From JABMPR01 sp964508765 (GTDB taxonomy: Bacteria > Fidelibacterota > UBA8477 > JABMPR01), in NCBI GenBank assembly GCA_964508765.1, contig CAZDVD010000002.1, positions 90,063-154,062 of the forward strand: DNA of 64,000 nucleotides, in the 5' to 3' direction. A program made the position numbers and the translations under genes. Under the pieces are notes generated by a model. It was not told the origin of the DNA. It ran no database searches and saw nothing but the letters and a program-made list of their open reading frames with translations. Below, piece by piece: positions 54,352-63,095 of the stretch. Each line of letters opens with the position of its first letter. The stretch's first letter is position 1.

Positions 54352-54693
54352 ATGGAAGATATTGTATGCCCAAATTGTGGCGAAGAACTGTCAGAAGAGA
54401 AGTTAGCTAAATCTCTCATCTGTCCCCACTGCGCGACAAATCTAAAAAATAAAAAATACATGGATTTTCTTGAATTCCTTATGGTGTCAGAAATCGTACA
54501 AGATATCGATTTTTTCGATGAATCTGTTTACGGTGACGAATACCTGAGGTTTGAAGAATCTGGTTTCGATGATCAGGATTTACCAGATACTCAGGCGGCT
54601 GCGATCGACTGGGACAAAGATCCCGATCATACCGAAGAAGAATGGGGTGAAGATAATCCCAATCTTTCCTCAAATAAATCCTGGGACTCATAA
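54352..54693 (+). CDS. Small acidic zinc-ribbon protein
   Basis: The ATG at 54352 is chosen because GAGGG lies at 54343-54347; the frame is open upstream without support. The 113-residue product has an N-terminal zinc ribbon (C-P-N-C at about 6-9 and C-P-H-C at about 25-28), then a short helix (F-L-E-F-L-M-V-S-E-I-V) and a very acidic, disordered tail with a D-x-D-x-x-D-P-D-H-T-E-E-E pattern. No named family recognised. It is followed 29 bases later by a DUF3467 gene, so the two are probably co-transcribed. Confidence 0.65.
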   Translation: MEDIVCPNCGEELSEEKLAKSLICPHCATNLKNKKYMDFLEFLMVSEIVQDIDFFDESVYGDEYLRFEESGFDDQDLPDTQAAAIDWDKDPDHTEEEWGEDNPNLSSNKSWDS

Positions 54694-54722
54694 GCAAAAG
54701 CATCAAGCTGTAAGGATCGTTT

Positions 54723-55040
54723 ATGGAATCGAAGAATAAGCCCGCACAACAGATACAGATTCAGGTCAATGAGAAGGTCGCTGATGGAGAATATGCCAAC
54801 CTGGCTATTATCACTCATTCGGCAGCTGAATTCGTTTTGGATTTTGTAAGAGTTATGCCGGGTTCCCCCAAAGCCAATGTTCAGTCCCGCATTATCATGA
54901 CACCAAGTCATGCAAAAGCGTTGCTGAGAGCTTTGGAGCAGAATATCACCAAGTACGAAACAGAGCACGGTGATATTCGAATGCCCGACCCCCAGGGTTT
55001 TCCAGGCATGCCTCCTAAACCAGGGAATATGCCTAACTAG
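54723..55040 (+). CDS. DUF3467-family protein
   Basis: The 105-residue product has the DUF3467 core: G-E-Y-A-N-L-A-I-I-T-H-S-A-A-E-F-V-L-D-F, split by a conserved loop and then R-I-I-M-T-P-S-H-A-K-A-L-L near 60. The tail is Pro/Gly-rich. The function of the family is unknown. It is the second gene after the zinc-ribbon protein, and a terminator follows. Confidence 0.85.
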   Translation: MESKNKPAQQIQIQVNEKVADGEYANLAIITHSAAEFVLDFVRVMPGSPKANVQSRIIMTPSHAKALLRALEQNITKYETEHGDIRMPDPQGFPGMPPKPGNMPN

Positions 55041-55064
55041 TTAATCCATGCAAATGTTTGAATG

Positions 55065-55092
55065 AAAAGGGTCTTTTAAGGCCCTTTTTTTA
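55065..55092 (+). terminator. Rho-independent terminator after DUF3467 gene
   Basis: The stem AAAAGGG (55065-55071) pairs with CCCTTTT (55082-55088), extended by two inner pairs, followed by a run of T. It overlaps the stop end of the convergent copA gene. Confidence 0.8.
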
Positions 55093-57321
55093 TATCTCGC
55101 AGAAATAGTTTTTACGGCGTAGCAACAAAGTGTTGGTGACTACTGACACTGATGAAAATGCCATGGCCATTCCAGCAAACATTGGATTCAGTAGTGCTCC
55201 GGTGAAGGGATACAGGATACCCATGGCGATGGGGATGCCAGCCAGATTATAAATAAATGCCCAGAAGAGGTTCTGGTGAATTTTTGAGATCGTTGCTCGG
55301 GCAATTCTATGCCCAAACACAAGATTACTTAAGGAATTATTGAGGAAAATGACATCAGCAGCATTCACCGCGATATCGGTTCCTCCACCAAAGGAAAGTC
55401 CAACATCAGCAGCTACCAATGCTGGAGCATCATTGATGCCGTCGCCAAGCATTCCTACCGTCTTGCCTTCAGCCTTCAGCTTATGAATGTGATCATGTTT
55501 ATCGGCAGGAAGTACTTCTGATCTATAATTCTGAATGCCAATCTGCCCGGCGACGTATTGGGCTGCTTGTTCCTTGTCACCGGTAAGGAGGACGGATTGA
55601 ATACCTCTCTGACTTAATGCACGAACAACTGCTGAACTTTCGGATTTAATTGTGTCTGAGAAAGCCATCAGTCCCTTGATGGAATCTCCTATAAATACAC
55701 CGGAAATGGTATAACCCTTTTCATGATATGTTTTTAAAGTCTTAGCGAAGTCATCGGGCAACTTATCTGCTTGATCAACTTTTTTGATGCGATACAGTGT
55801 GCCAGCATTTTCGCCTTCCAGACCAAGACCAGCCTCTTCTTTCACACGAGACATCTCCACTGCCTGGATGGATTGTTGGTTACCATACTCCATCAGCGTT
55901 TTTGCCAGGGGATGCTGGCTATGTTGTTCAAGTCCCATAGCGATACCCAGATAGCTCAGATTATCCTCTGGATATTTTGCAATAAGCTGAGGCTTTGACT
56001 CTGTAATGGTCCCGGTTTTATCAAAAACCATGATATCAACTTTACTCAACAGTTGGAAGGCATCAGCAGATTTGATTAAAATTCCACCCCTCGCTGCAAT
56101 CCCGCTTCCCACCACCAGGGCGGTTGGCGTGGCCAGACCCAGGGCACAGGGGCAGGCAATGATCAGTACGGAAATCATCACATTGATGGCAAATGTCAAC
56201 CCAAATCCCAGAGCGAACCAGGTGATTCCGCTGAGGACAGCCAGTCCCAATACGACGGGGACAAAAATGGAGGCAATCTTATCGACCAGCTTCTGGATCT
56301 TGGGTTTGCGCATCTGAGCCTTTTCCACGAGATCAATGATTTGCCCAAACACGGAGGATCGCCCAATATGTTCGGCACGGATAATCAGAGCGTTTTGTAG
56401 ATTCAAGCTAGCTCCCATCACTTTACTCCCCAGAAGCTTTTCAGCGGGGAGGGACTCTCCAGTAATGGAAGACTCATCTACATTACTGCTGCCTTCAATG
56501 ACAACACCATCCACAGGAATTTTGGAATGGGGGTTGACTCTGATTTCATCGCCCTTTTGAACCGCTTCCATGGGAAGTAACACCCAGACGCCATCCCTTT
56601 TCACCTCAGCTTCAGTAGGCATCTGTTCCATGAGCCCAGTCAATGCTTCGGTTGTTTTTCCCCTGGCTACTGATTCCAGCCACTTGCCAAAAGTGATAAA
56701 CAGCAATATGGTTCCAGCAGCCTCGAAATAGAGGGCTTGGAACCCATTTATGCCCCATCCGAATTGTAGGTTTAAGGCTGAAATTAAAGAATATGTATAA
56801 GCTGAACCCGTCCCCAGGGCCACCAGGGTATCCATATTGGGTACACCCATGAGCAAATGTTTGAAACCGCGCTGATAATACCCAAATCCACTGATGACCA
56901 GGATGGTGGCCAGTGTGAGCTGCACGAGGATATTAGTGGAAGTTGATAGTAGTTCTACATCCAGGAACATTTCCAGCATGGCATAGACCAGTAGCGGAAT
57001 ACCGAAGATTGCCTGTGTAATAAGCAACCGCATCCAGGTCGCAATGGTACGTTGTTGTCGATGAGCCAATGATGATGAACCCTGGGGCTCTAACTTGTAG
57101 CCCATTTTTGAGACAGCCCTGGTGAACTTCTTAATGGGAATTGACTCTAGACTGGTAATCGAGGCAGATTCAGTCGCCAGATTAACTGATACTTCCTGAA
57201 CCCCGGGTAATTGTTTGATGGCTGTTTCTACATTGGCCACACATGCTGCGCAACTCATGCCTTCAACATCAAATTGGTAGTTGTGCTGTGAGGGTAATAT
57301 TTTGGGGCTGGGCTCTGACAT
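55090..57321 (-). CDS. copA: Copper-translocating P1B-type ATPase
   Basis: The 743-residue protein has one heavy-metal-associated domain with C-x-x-C at 24-27 (G-M-S-C-A-A-C), eight predicted helices, the T-G-E-S actuator motif at 287-290, the C-P-C transport motif at 390-392 and the phosphorylated Asp434 in D-K-T-G-T. A single HMA domain and C-P-C fit Cu+ exporters. It removes copper from the cytosol. No copper regulator or chaperone gene is adjacent. It is divergent from the haem-lipoprotein gene. Confidence 0.95.
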   Translation of the reverse strand: MSEPSPKILPSQHNYQFDVEGMSCAACVANVETAIKQLPGVQEVSVNLATESASITSLESIPIKKFTRAVSKMGYKLEPQGSSSLAHRQQRTIATWMRLLITQAIFGIPLLVYAMLEMFLDVELLSTSTNILVQLTLATILVISGFGYYQRGFKHLLMGVPNMDTLVALGTGSAYTYSLISALNLQFGWGINGFQALYFEAAGTILLFITFGKWLESVARGKTTEALTGLMEQMPTEAEVKRDGVWVLLPMEAVQKGDEIRVNPHSKIPVDGVVIEGSSNVDESSITGESLPAEKLLGSKVMGASLNLQNALIIRAEHIGRSSVFGQIIDLVEKAQMRKPKIQKLVDKIASIFVPVVLGLAVLSGITWFALGFGLTFAINVMISVLIIACPCALGLATPTALVVGSGIAARGGILIKSADAFQLLSKVDIMVFDKTGTITESKPQLIAKYPEDNLSYLGIAMGLEQHSQHPLAKTLMEYGNQQSIQAVEMSRVKEEAGLGLEGENAGTLYRIKKVDQADKLPDDFAKTLKTYHEKGYTISGVFIGDSIKGLMAFSDTIKSESSAVVRALSQRGIQSVLLTGDKEQAAQYVAGQIGIQNYRSEVLPADKHDHIHKLKAEGKTVGMLGDGINDAPALVAADVGLSFGGGTDIAVNAADVIFLNNSLSNLVFGHRIARATISKIHQNLFWAFIYNLAGIPIAMGILYPFTGALLNPMFAGMAMAFSSVSVVTNTLLLRRKNYFCEI

Positions 57322-57513
57322 ATAGTCTTTCTTTGCTTATTAATTTAGGGCTTAAATATGATTAGATGTGTCAGCTAGTAAACATAAATAAAATGATTCG
57401 CACAATTCGTCACAAGGACACAATTAGATTTTTAAAATTCGACACATTTTAAAAGCGACAAATATGGTCATGTTAGCTCTTGATGACAAGCCTACAAATT
57501 ATTATATGGTGAC

Positions 57514-58512
57514 ATGAATTATTTATCACGAAAACTTGTTGGAGCCATGGCTCTTCTATTGTTCCTGGGTTGTAGCGACATGGGTCAACCTGAAGTCCTG
57601 TTACCTCAGCTTGTAATTGAATCTACAGCAATTGATTTTTCCACCATTACCATTGGTTCCCCTCAAACCCGAATAATTCAGATCATTAATAGGGGTGAAG
57701 GTGAGCTGAATGGGGAATTGACACTGATTCAGGATAATACGACCTATGTCTTGCAGCCAGAAGGTGTCTTCGTGATTTTACCGGATGATACCCTCATCGC
57801 AGAAATCACTTTTACACCCCAAGCTGAATTGACCTATAGCGGTCAGGTTACAGTAACCAGTGATGACCTGGATAATCCTGATATCACGATTGGTCTGAGT
57901 GGGGTGGGAACAGCCCTGCCAGTTCCAGCACTATCGCTCTCAACCAGCACCATAAATTTTGGCACCATCCTGAGTACATCAAGCAATCAACAGCAACTCA
58001 CAGTCAGCAATACGGGAAATGATACCTTGCGTATAGCATCAATAGATTTTGATCTCGCCGTATATAGCGTGGATGTCAGCGCACCACTTGAGCTGATAGC
58101 AGGAGCTTCTCAGGTTTTGACACTTACTTTTCAACCTGATGGAGCTGGTTCGTTTAACGGAGAGATGTCCCTCAATTCAAACAGCCCATCCACACCCGAT
58201 GTAGTTGGTCTCTCTGCTGAAGCAGAAGCACCTGTGAGTTATTCTGCCACAGTTCAGCCCGTCTGGAATGCGAGTTGTGGTGGCTGTCATGGGTCAAGTG
58301 GTGGTTTGAGTCTAACATCATATGCTAATCTTATGGAGGGCACATCATCCAGTGGACCTGTCGTGGTAGCTGGAGATGGAGCCAATAGTTTGATTGTCAA
58401 ACGTCTTAAAGGCGAAGTTGGGGGGCTCATGCCCCAGGGTGGACCTGCCCTGTCAACGGCTACTATTACATCTATTGAAACATGGATAAACCAGGGAGCG
58501 CATAACAATTGA
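57514..58512 (+). CDS. Lipoprotein with two Ig-like domains and a single c-type haem site
   Basis: The 332-residue product has a lipobox (L-F-L-G-C, Cys20), two ASH/choice-of-anchor-D-like beta domains (about 30-130 and 138-235, each with an F-x-x-x-T-I pattern and N-x-G turns), and a C-terminal cytochrome-like segment with C-G-G-C-H at 255-259 followed by G-L-M-P-Q-G-G-P near 310, a likely distal Met ligand. It is an envelope-attached electron carrier or sensor. The next gene begins within its stop codon and also has a haem motif, so the two probably function together. Confidence 0.85.
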   Translation: MNYLSRKLVGAMALLLFLGCSDMGQPEVLLPQLVIESTAIDFSTITIGSPQTRIIQIINRGEGELNGELTLIQDNTTYVLQPEGVFVILPDDTLIAEITFTPQAELTYSGQVTVTSDDLDNPDITIGLSGVGTALPVPALSLSTSTINFGTILSTSSNQQQLTVSNTGNDTLRIASIDFDLAVYSVDVSAPLELIAGASQVLTLTFQPDGAGSFNGEMSLNSNSPSTPDVVGLSAEAEAPVSYSATVQPVWNASCGGCHGSSGGLSLTSYANLMEGTSSSGPVVVAGDGANSLIVKRLKGEVGGLMPQGGPALSTATITSIETWINQGAHNN

Positions 58513-59600
58513 AAATATTACTAAGAATAGCGCTTCTTGCTTTCACGGTGACTGGCCTTTTTGCCCTCCCTAGATTCGCATTAATGGAAGAAGTGAGTTG
58601 TGGGTCCTGTCACTCCTATCAGGGGGGTGGAGCAAACCGGACATCCTATGGTGAAGAGTATGCCCGCGAAAGTTTAGTTTTGAAAGATTTCACCCTTCCT
58701 TGGGAAAAAGAAGACAGTGAATTTCCCCTCTATTTTGGTCTGGACACACGCTATCAAATGATCGCTCAATCAGATGAGGACCTCCGACAGTTTCCCATGC
58801 AATTCGCTCTCTATGGTGGTGCTGAATTTGGGAGTCTGGTGGGACACGCAGAAGTTTCCAGGATTTCTGAGGAGTTCAGATTGAGTGGAGGCTTGCGCTA
58901 TGAAGGATTGCCTTTTGAAAGCTGGATTGGTGTGGCCAAAGCCCTGCCCGTTCTAGGCTGGAGAATTGATGATCACAGTGTTTTTACGCGGGGTGGCAAT
59001 TTGACTCTGCAAGGATTACCCCAGGAAGGCATGCCGTACACACCTTTTCTTGAGTCCCCAGAACTCCTTGAAGTAGGAAGTTCTCCCATTGTGGGATTGG
59101 ATCTGTCTGTCATGGCGGGAACACCATTTATTCAACCCAACATGGCTGTTGATGGAAATCTATTTACTGCAGCCAAAGTGAATTATTTGTATTCAGGAGA
59201 CCTTTTCACTGCTCAGGTCGGATTGGCTTACCTGGATGAGAACAAACTGATGAATGCATCTGTAGTTACCTCGGGCGTTTCCAGCCATGGCTTTGTCTGG
59301 CTGGGGGAGTGGGCTCAAATGAATGGGTGGATTCAACCTGAGAACACCAATATGGCAACTTTTCATCAGCTGAGCTACCGCTTGTTCCAGGGACTTGATA
59401 TAGTAGGACGCTATGAGTTCTTTGACCCCAATATTGATCTCACGACAGGAGCCATTCAGAGAACCAGTTTGGGTTTGGAGTTTTTCCCGATTCGTGGAGT
59501 CGAAGTGAAATTGAGTTATCGTACCAGTACTCTGGATTTACTTGATAGCAACCCAGATTCTGAATCTCAGATATTGAGTCAGATTCACTTCTATTTATAA
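58509..59600 (+). CDS. Outer-membrane beta-barrel protein with an N-terminal haem c motif
   Basis: The 363-residue product starts at TTG 58509, overlapping the upstream stop (TTGA); the first in-frame ATG is too far into the signal region. It has a signal peptide (1-20) and then C-G-S-C-H at 31-35, with a long beta-strand-rich remainder ending in I-H-F-Y-L, typical for a barrel. A haem site at the periplasmic start of a barrel suggests electron transfer at the outer membrane, together with the upstream mono-haem lipoprotein. I do not recognise a named family. Confidence 0.78.
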   Translation: MKILLRIALLAFTVTGLFALPRFALMEEVSCGSCHSYQGGGANRTSYGEEYARESLVLKDFTLPWEKEDSEFPLYFGLDTRYQMIAQSDEDLRQFPMQFALYGGAEFGSLVGHAEVSRISEEFRLSGGLRYEGLPFESWIGVAKALPVLGWRIDDHSVFTRGGNLTLQGLPQEGMPYTPFLESPELLEVGSSPIVGLDLSVMAGTPFIQPNMAVDGNLFTAAKVNYLYSGDLFTAQVGLAYLDENKLMNASVVTSGVSSHGFVWLGEWAQMNGWIQPENTNMATFHQLSYRLFQGLDIVGRYEFFDPNIDLTTGAIQRTSLGLEFFPIRGVEVKLSYRTSTLDLLDSNPDSESQILSQIHFYL

Positions 59601-59622
59601 AAAAATCCAGGGTAATCCTGGA
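59598..59622 (-). terminator. Rho-independent terminator of selD
   Basis: On the minus strand a TCCAGG...CCTGGA stem (59606-59611 with 59617-59622) is followed by seven T. It lies 30 bases beyond the selD stop and overlaps the stop of the convergent haem-barrel gene. Confidence 0.85.
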
Positions 59623-59651
59623 CATTTGGTACTTCAAATATAGTTAAGACG

Positions 59652-60707
59652 TTATTTCTGAAGGGAAATGCGGGGCTTAGCACTTGAATTGCTGATTTCA
59701 CCAATTTTTCTGGCCTCCGCCACACCATTGGCGTGCAGATCATCAATAAATGCTTCGGCTTTTTCACCAGGAATACTGATCAATAATCCTCCAGAAGTCT
59801 GGGGGTCAACCACTAACAATTCTTCTAATCTGGTTACACCTGATCCAACAGCAATTCGTGGTTTGTAGAATTTGCGATTACTCAATAAACCAGCAGGTAC
59901 CACTCTTTGTTTAGCATATTTATAGGTTCCAGGCAGGACAGGTAGCTGGTCCACGAAAATTTTAGCATCCATGATGCTGGAATCCAACATCTCCAGAAGG
60001 TGACCAACCAGTCCATAACCGGTTACATCTGTCATGGCATTAACTGAATAACCAGCAACGACATCAGCAGCATATTTATTCAATTGAACCATACTGGATA
60101 TCATCACTTCCAATTCTTCAGGAGAATTCATTTTCTGCTTCAGGGCTGTAGCGACAATTCCCGTACCCAGAGCTTTGGTGAGGACCAGAGCATCTCCAGG
60201 TTGAGCACCCCCATTGGAAATCATTTTATCTGGATGGATGACTCCAGTGACAGAAAGACCGTATTTTAATTCATCATCTTTGATGGAGTGACCACCTGCT
60301 AGAACAGCTCCTGCCTCCACTATTTTGCTCAGCCCACCTCTCAGAATATCACGCAACACAGAATTGTCCATGTCATCAACGGGGAAGGCTACAATATTGA
60401 GGGCTGTTACTGGTTGGGCACCCATGGCGTAAAGATCACTAAACGCATTGGCAGCAGTAATCTGTCCAAAGGTAAAAGGATCATCCACAATGGGCGTGAA
60501 AAAGTCTAGAGATTGAACCATAGCAATGTCCTCACTCAGTTTATAAACGGAGCTGTCATCACGGTGATCAATACCTATGAGCAGGTCGGGATGTGATGGA
60601 ATATCAATCCCACAGAGTATGTCGTCCAGGTCCCCTGGACCAATTTTACCTGCTCAGCCAGCGGCCTTGACTTTTGCGGTCAGATTTATTTCTATGCTTC
60701 TTGTCAT
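59652..60707 (-). CDS. selD: Selenide, water dikinase, a selenoprotein (in-frame UGA at codon 18)
   Basis: Read from the ATG at 60705-60707, the frame crosses one TGA at 60656-60654 and continues to 59652, giving 351 residues, the usual SelD length. The region around the TGA reads K-A-A-G-U-A-G-K-I-G-P-G, the SelD active-site motif in which many bacteria use selenocysteine, and the N-terminal stretch D-D-I-L-C-G-I-D continues as expected. Starting instead at the ATG at 60521 would remove this motif and most of the ATP/Mg region. A perfect 7-bp hairpin 13 bases after the UGA (60640-60624) may be the bacterial SECIS. It makes selenophosphate for Sec-tRNA synthesis. Confidence 0.95.
60624..60640 (-). 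promoter_or_regulatory. Candidate bacterial SECIS hairpin in selD
   Basis: On the minus strand GTCCAGG, a three-base loop GGA, and CCTGGAC form a perfect 7-bp stem, 13 bases downstream of the in-frame UGA. The position is right for a SelB-binding element, although the short loop differs from the E. coli fdhF element. Its function is inferred. Confidence 0.6.
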
Positions 60708-60808
60708 CCCATGAAATTAAGCAGAGGACCTGAACAGCCAACGTCAAAAGCGGGTGGATTGAAATTGTTTTATATTGAAATCCATGGACACTTATCCTAA
60801 GATTGCAG

Positions 60809-62777
60809 ATGCATAAATTTACCAAGATTATTTTAGCCTTATTATCACTTTTACTTTTGCCATACGTGCCCCGGGGAAAAGATTCGTTACTCTCATCGGA
60901 GATTTTAATGACTGGGACAATGAAGCAGATCTGATGAAATATGATTCTGATCAGGGCATATTCTGGCTCAATCTGAGCTTGGAAGCTGGTGTTTATGAAT
61001 ATATGTATTTTATTGATGGAGAGAAGCTTGTGGGCGATCCCTTTGCCACAGATGTGGACTGGACGGATTTATTTGGCAACGAGAGTGGGAATGCTTAAAA
61101 CCAAAAGTCTATCATATCGGTTGGTCAGGATCCCTATATCTGGACTGATGAAAGTTTTATCAAGCCTGCCATGAAGGACCTTATCATCTATGAAACCCTG
61201 ATCCGTGATTTTTCTGATGCTGGTGATATCGAAAGTCTCATCAGTAAACTGGATTAGCTGGAAGATTTGGGAATTAATGCCATAGAAATTATGCCTCCAA
61301 ATGAATTTCCAGGCGAGTCAGGGGATACAACCCAGCCTTTTTCCTGGCTTTAGAATCTTCATATGGAACTCCTGATGAGTTTAAAGAGTTTGTAAATCAG
61401 GCGCATAACAGAGGGATGGTAGTACTGGTTGACCTGGTATTTAATCATGCTGATGGAAAGTCTCCTTATGAACAGATGTATGGTGAAGATTACGAAAATT
61501 CTCCATATATGCATGCCGAAAGTAACGATTGGGGCATGCCTGATTTTGACCATGGTAAAACTGGGACCCGAAAGTTGGCCCGAGCCACGGTCAAGCATTG
61601 GATTAAAGAATATCATATTGACGGTTATCGTTATGATCACACACTGGGTGTGGGTTGGGATGGAATCAACTATTTTGCCAATGAAGCCTATCTCGCTGAC
61701 AATTCAGTTTATCAAATTGCAGAGCATTTTGATTCCAATGTAGGTAACCTGATTGCCTTGACACGCATCAACTCGCACTGGCATGATGCTTTTCATGATC
61801 AGATGAAGGCCAATTTGCGACAGGGGCAATTTGAAGGGTCTTATTATGGTGATATGAATACAACCGAAAAGGGGATCAATTATTCTGCTGATGGTTTTCA
61901 GGATGCAGAAGCCTGTGTTAATTATATCGAAAGTCACGATGAACAGCGCATTATTTTTGAAGCGCGAACCAATGGATTAAGTCTAGCACAAGCTCTTCAA
62001 AAAGCCGAGCTTGCTGCCCAGGTTTTACTGACCAGTTCAGGAATTCCCATGTTCTATATGGGCGCAGAATTTGGTATGGATACTGAAAGAACCATTGATT
62101 ATAACAAACTTCGCTGAAATTATCTGGATCAGCCTGAACGAGCTGCCATTCATCAAAATTATAAGAACCTGATCTGGTTGAGAAATAATTATCCCGCTTT
62201 TAGATCAAACAATATCAACGTGGTCCATAAATCAACACCCCAGAAATCTATTGTTTTTCAACGTACACTAGATGGTGAAGCAGGAGCATTGGTAGCTATC
62301 AACTTCAGCACATCGCTTCAAACCATGGATCTTGAGTTTCCCTGGGCGGGAACCTGGTATGAGTTCACGCAAGATGATACAGTCCAAATCGAAACCAATT
62401 GGTTTGGGTCTTATACTTTGCCAGCATCTTCAGCCTGGATATTTACCAGTGAAAGATTATGGGTGGCCATTGATAACCAGGTCAAACTTCCTTTGGATTT
62501 TGCTCTGCATCCTGCCTATCCCAATCCGTTCAATCCCAGCACAACCCTGAGATTTGATTTACCTGACCCTACACTGGTGAGCCTGAAGATTTTTGATGTC
62601 AGGGGACGCGAAATATGGTCACAAAGTGCAGGACCTGCCCAAATCGACGCTGGATCCCATGAAGTGATTTGGTCGGGAGTAAATAATTCCAACCAGCCCG
62701 TGGCAGCTGGAATTTACTTTGTTGAACTGAGGACACCAGAATATCATCAAGTCCAGAAAGTTATGCTGGTTAAATAG
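60809..62777 (+). pseudogene. Exported GH13 alpha-amylase-type enzyme with sorting domain, decayed
   Basis: The remains of a signal peptide (ATG 60809), an E-set/CBM48-like domain (V-T-L-I-G-D-F-N-D-W), a GH13 barrel and a C-terminal PNPFNP-type sorting domain are laid end to end. The reading frame changes near 60850 and again at 61320/61321, where restoring one T gives S-W-G-Y-N-P. Stops interrupt at 61096 (TAA), 61255 (TAG, expected Tyr before L-E-D-L-G) and 62115 (TGA, expected Trp). The catalytic residues remain visible in D-G-Y-R-Y-D-H, I-A-E-H-F and S-H-D-E. All three stop types occur, so recoding cannot explain the damage. Confidence 0.88.
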
Positions 62778-62834
62778 TTCATCAATTTTTCTAAAATGTG
62801 TAATAACCAATTCAATTTCAAATGCACTGTATAT

Positions 62835-62988
62835 GTCTTCGCGGAACCCCGCCAGAGGCGTGGGAGAAGGTCGCAGACCGACGAAGCGATCTCGGACTGT
62901 TCGCTACCCAAGAGATCGGAGATTGCCTGCCTGCGCGAAGCCGCTTCGGCATAGGCAGGCCGCGGTCGTTACACTCCCTCGCAATGAC
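62835..62988. repeat. Dispersed palindromic repeat, copy B
   Basis: This GC-rich block shares with the block at 44.5 kb the elements TCTTCGCG, GCGATCTC, GAGATTGCC, GCCGCTTCGGC (62940-62950) and the terminal CTCCCTCGCAATGAC. An 8-bp arm GCCTGCCT (62925-62932) pairs with AGGCAGGC (62953-62960) around the small hairpin. It has only one nested stem, not the interleaved pair of copy A. It separates the GH13 pseudogene from the debranching-enzyme pseudogene. Confidence 0.8.
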
Positions 62989-63048
62989 TAATTCTGACGA
63001 TTTGCTAGTATTTGAATATTCATGTATATAGAAAGAATTTTGGAGAAC

Positions 63049-63075
63049 AGAGGACAGGATTTATGCCTGTCCTCT
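63049..63075 (+). terminator. Hairpin ahead of the debranching-enzyme gene
   Basis: A 10-bp perfect stem AGAGGACAGG (63049-63058) with CCTGTCCTCT (63066-63075) lies 20 bases before the ATG at 63096. No T-run follows, so it may be an attenuator, mRNA-stabilising hairpin or repeat fragment rather than a terminator. Confidence 0.5.
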
Positions 63076-63095
63076 GCACTTCTGGAAGGAGATAC

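Noticed and set aside
62115..62117. In-frame TGA of the GH13 gene as a second selenocysteine codon
   Set aside because: The surrounding residues (K-L-R-x-N-Y-L-D-Q) fit Trp, there is no redox motif or hairpin, and TAA and TAG also interrupt the same gene.
62822..63031. 69-codon frame rich in Arg, Cys and Gly
   Set aside because: It is a reading of repeat copy B, not a gene.
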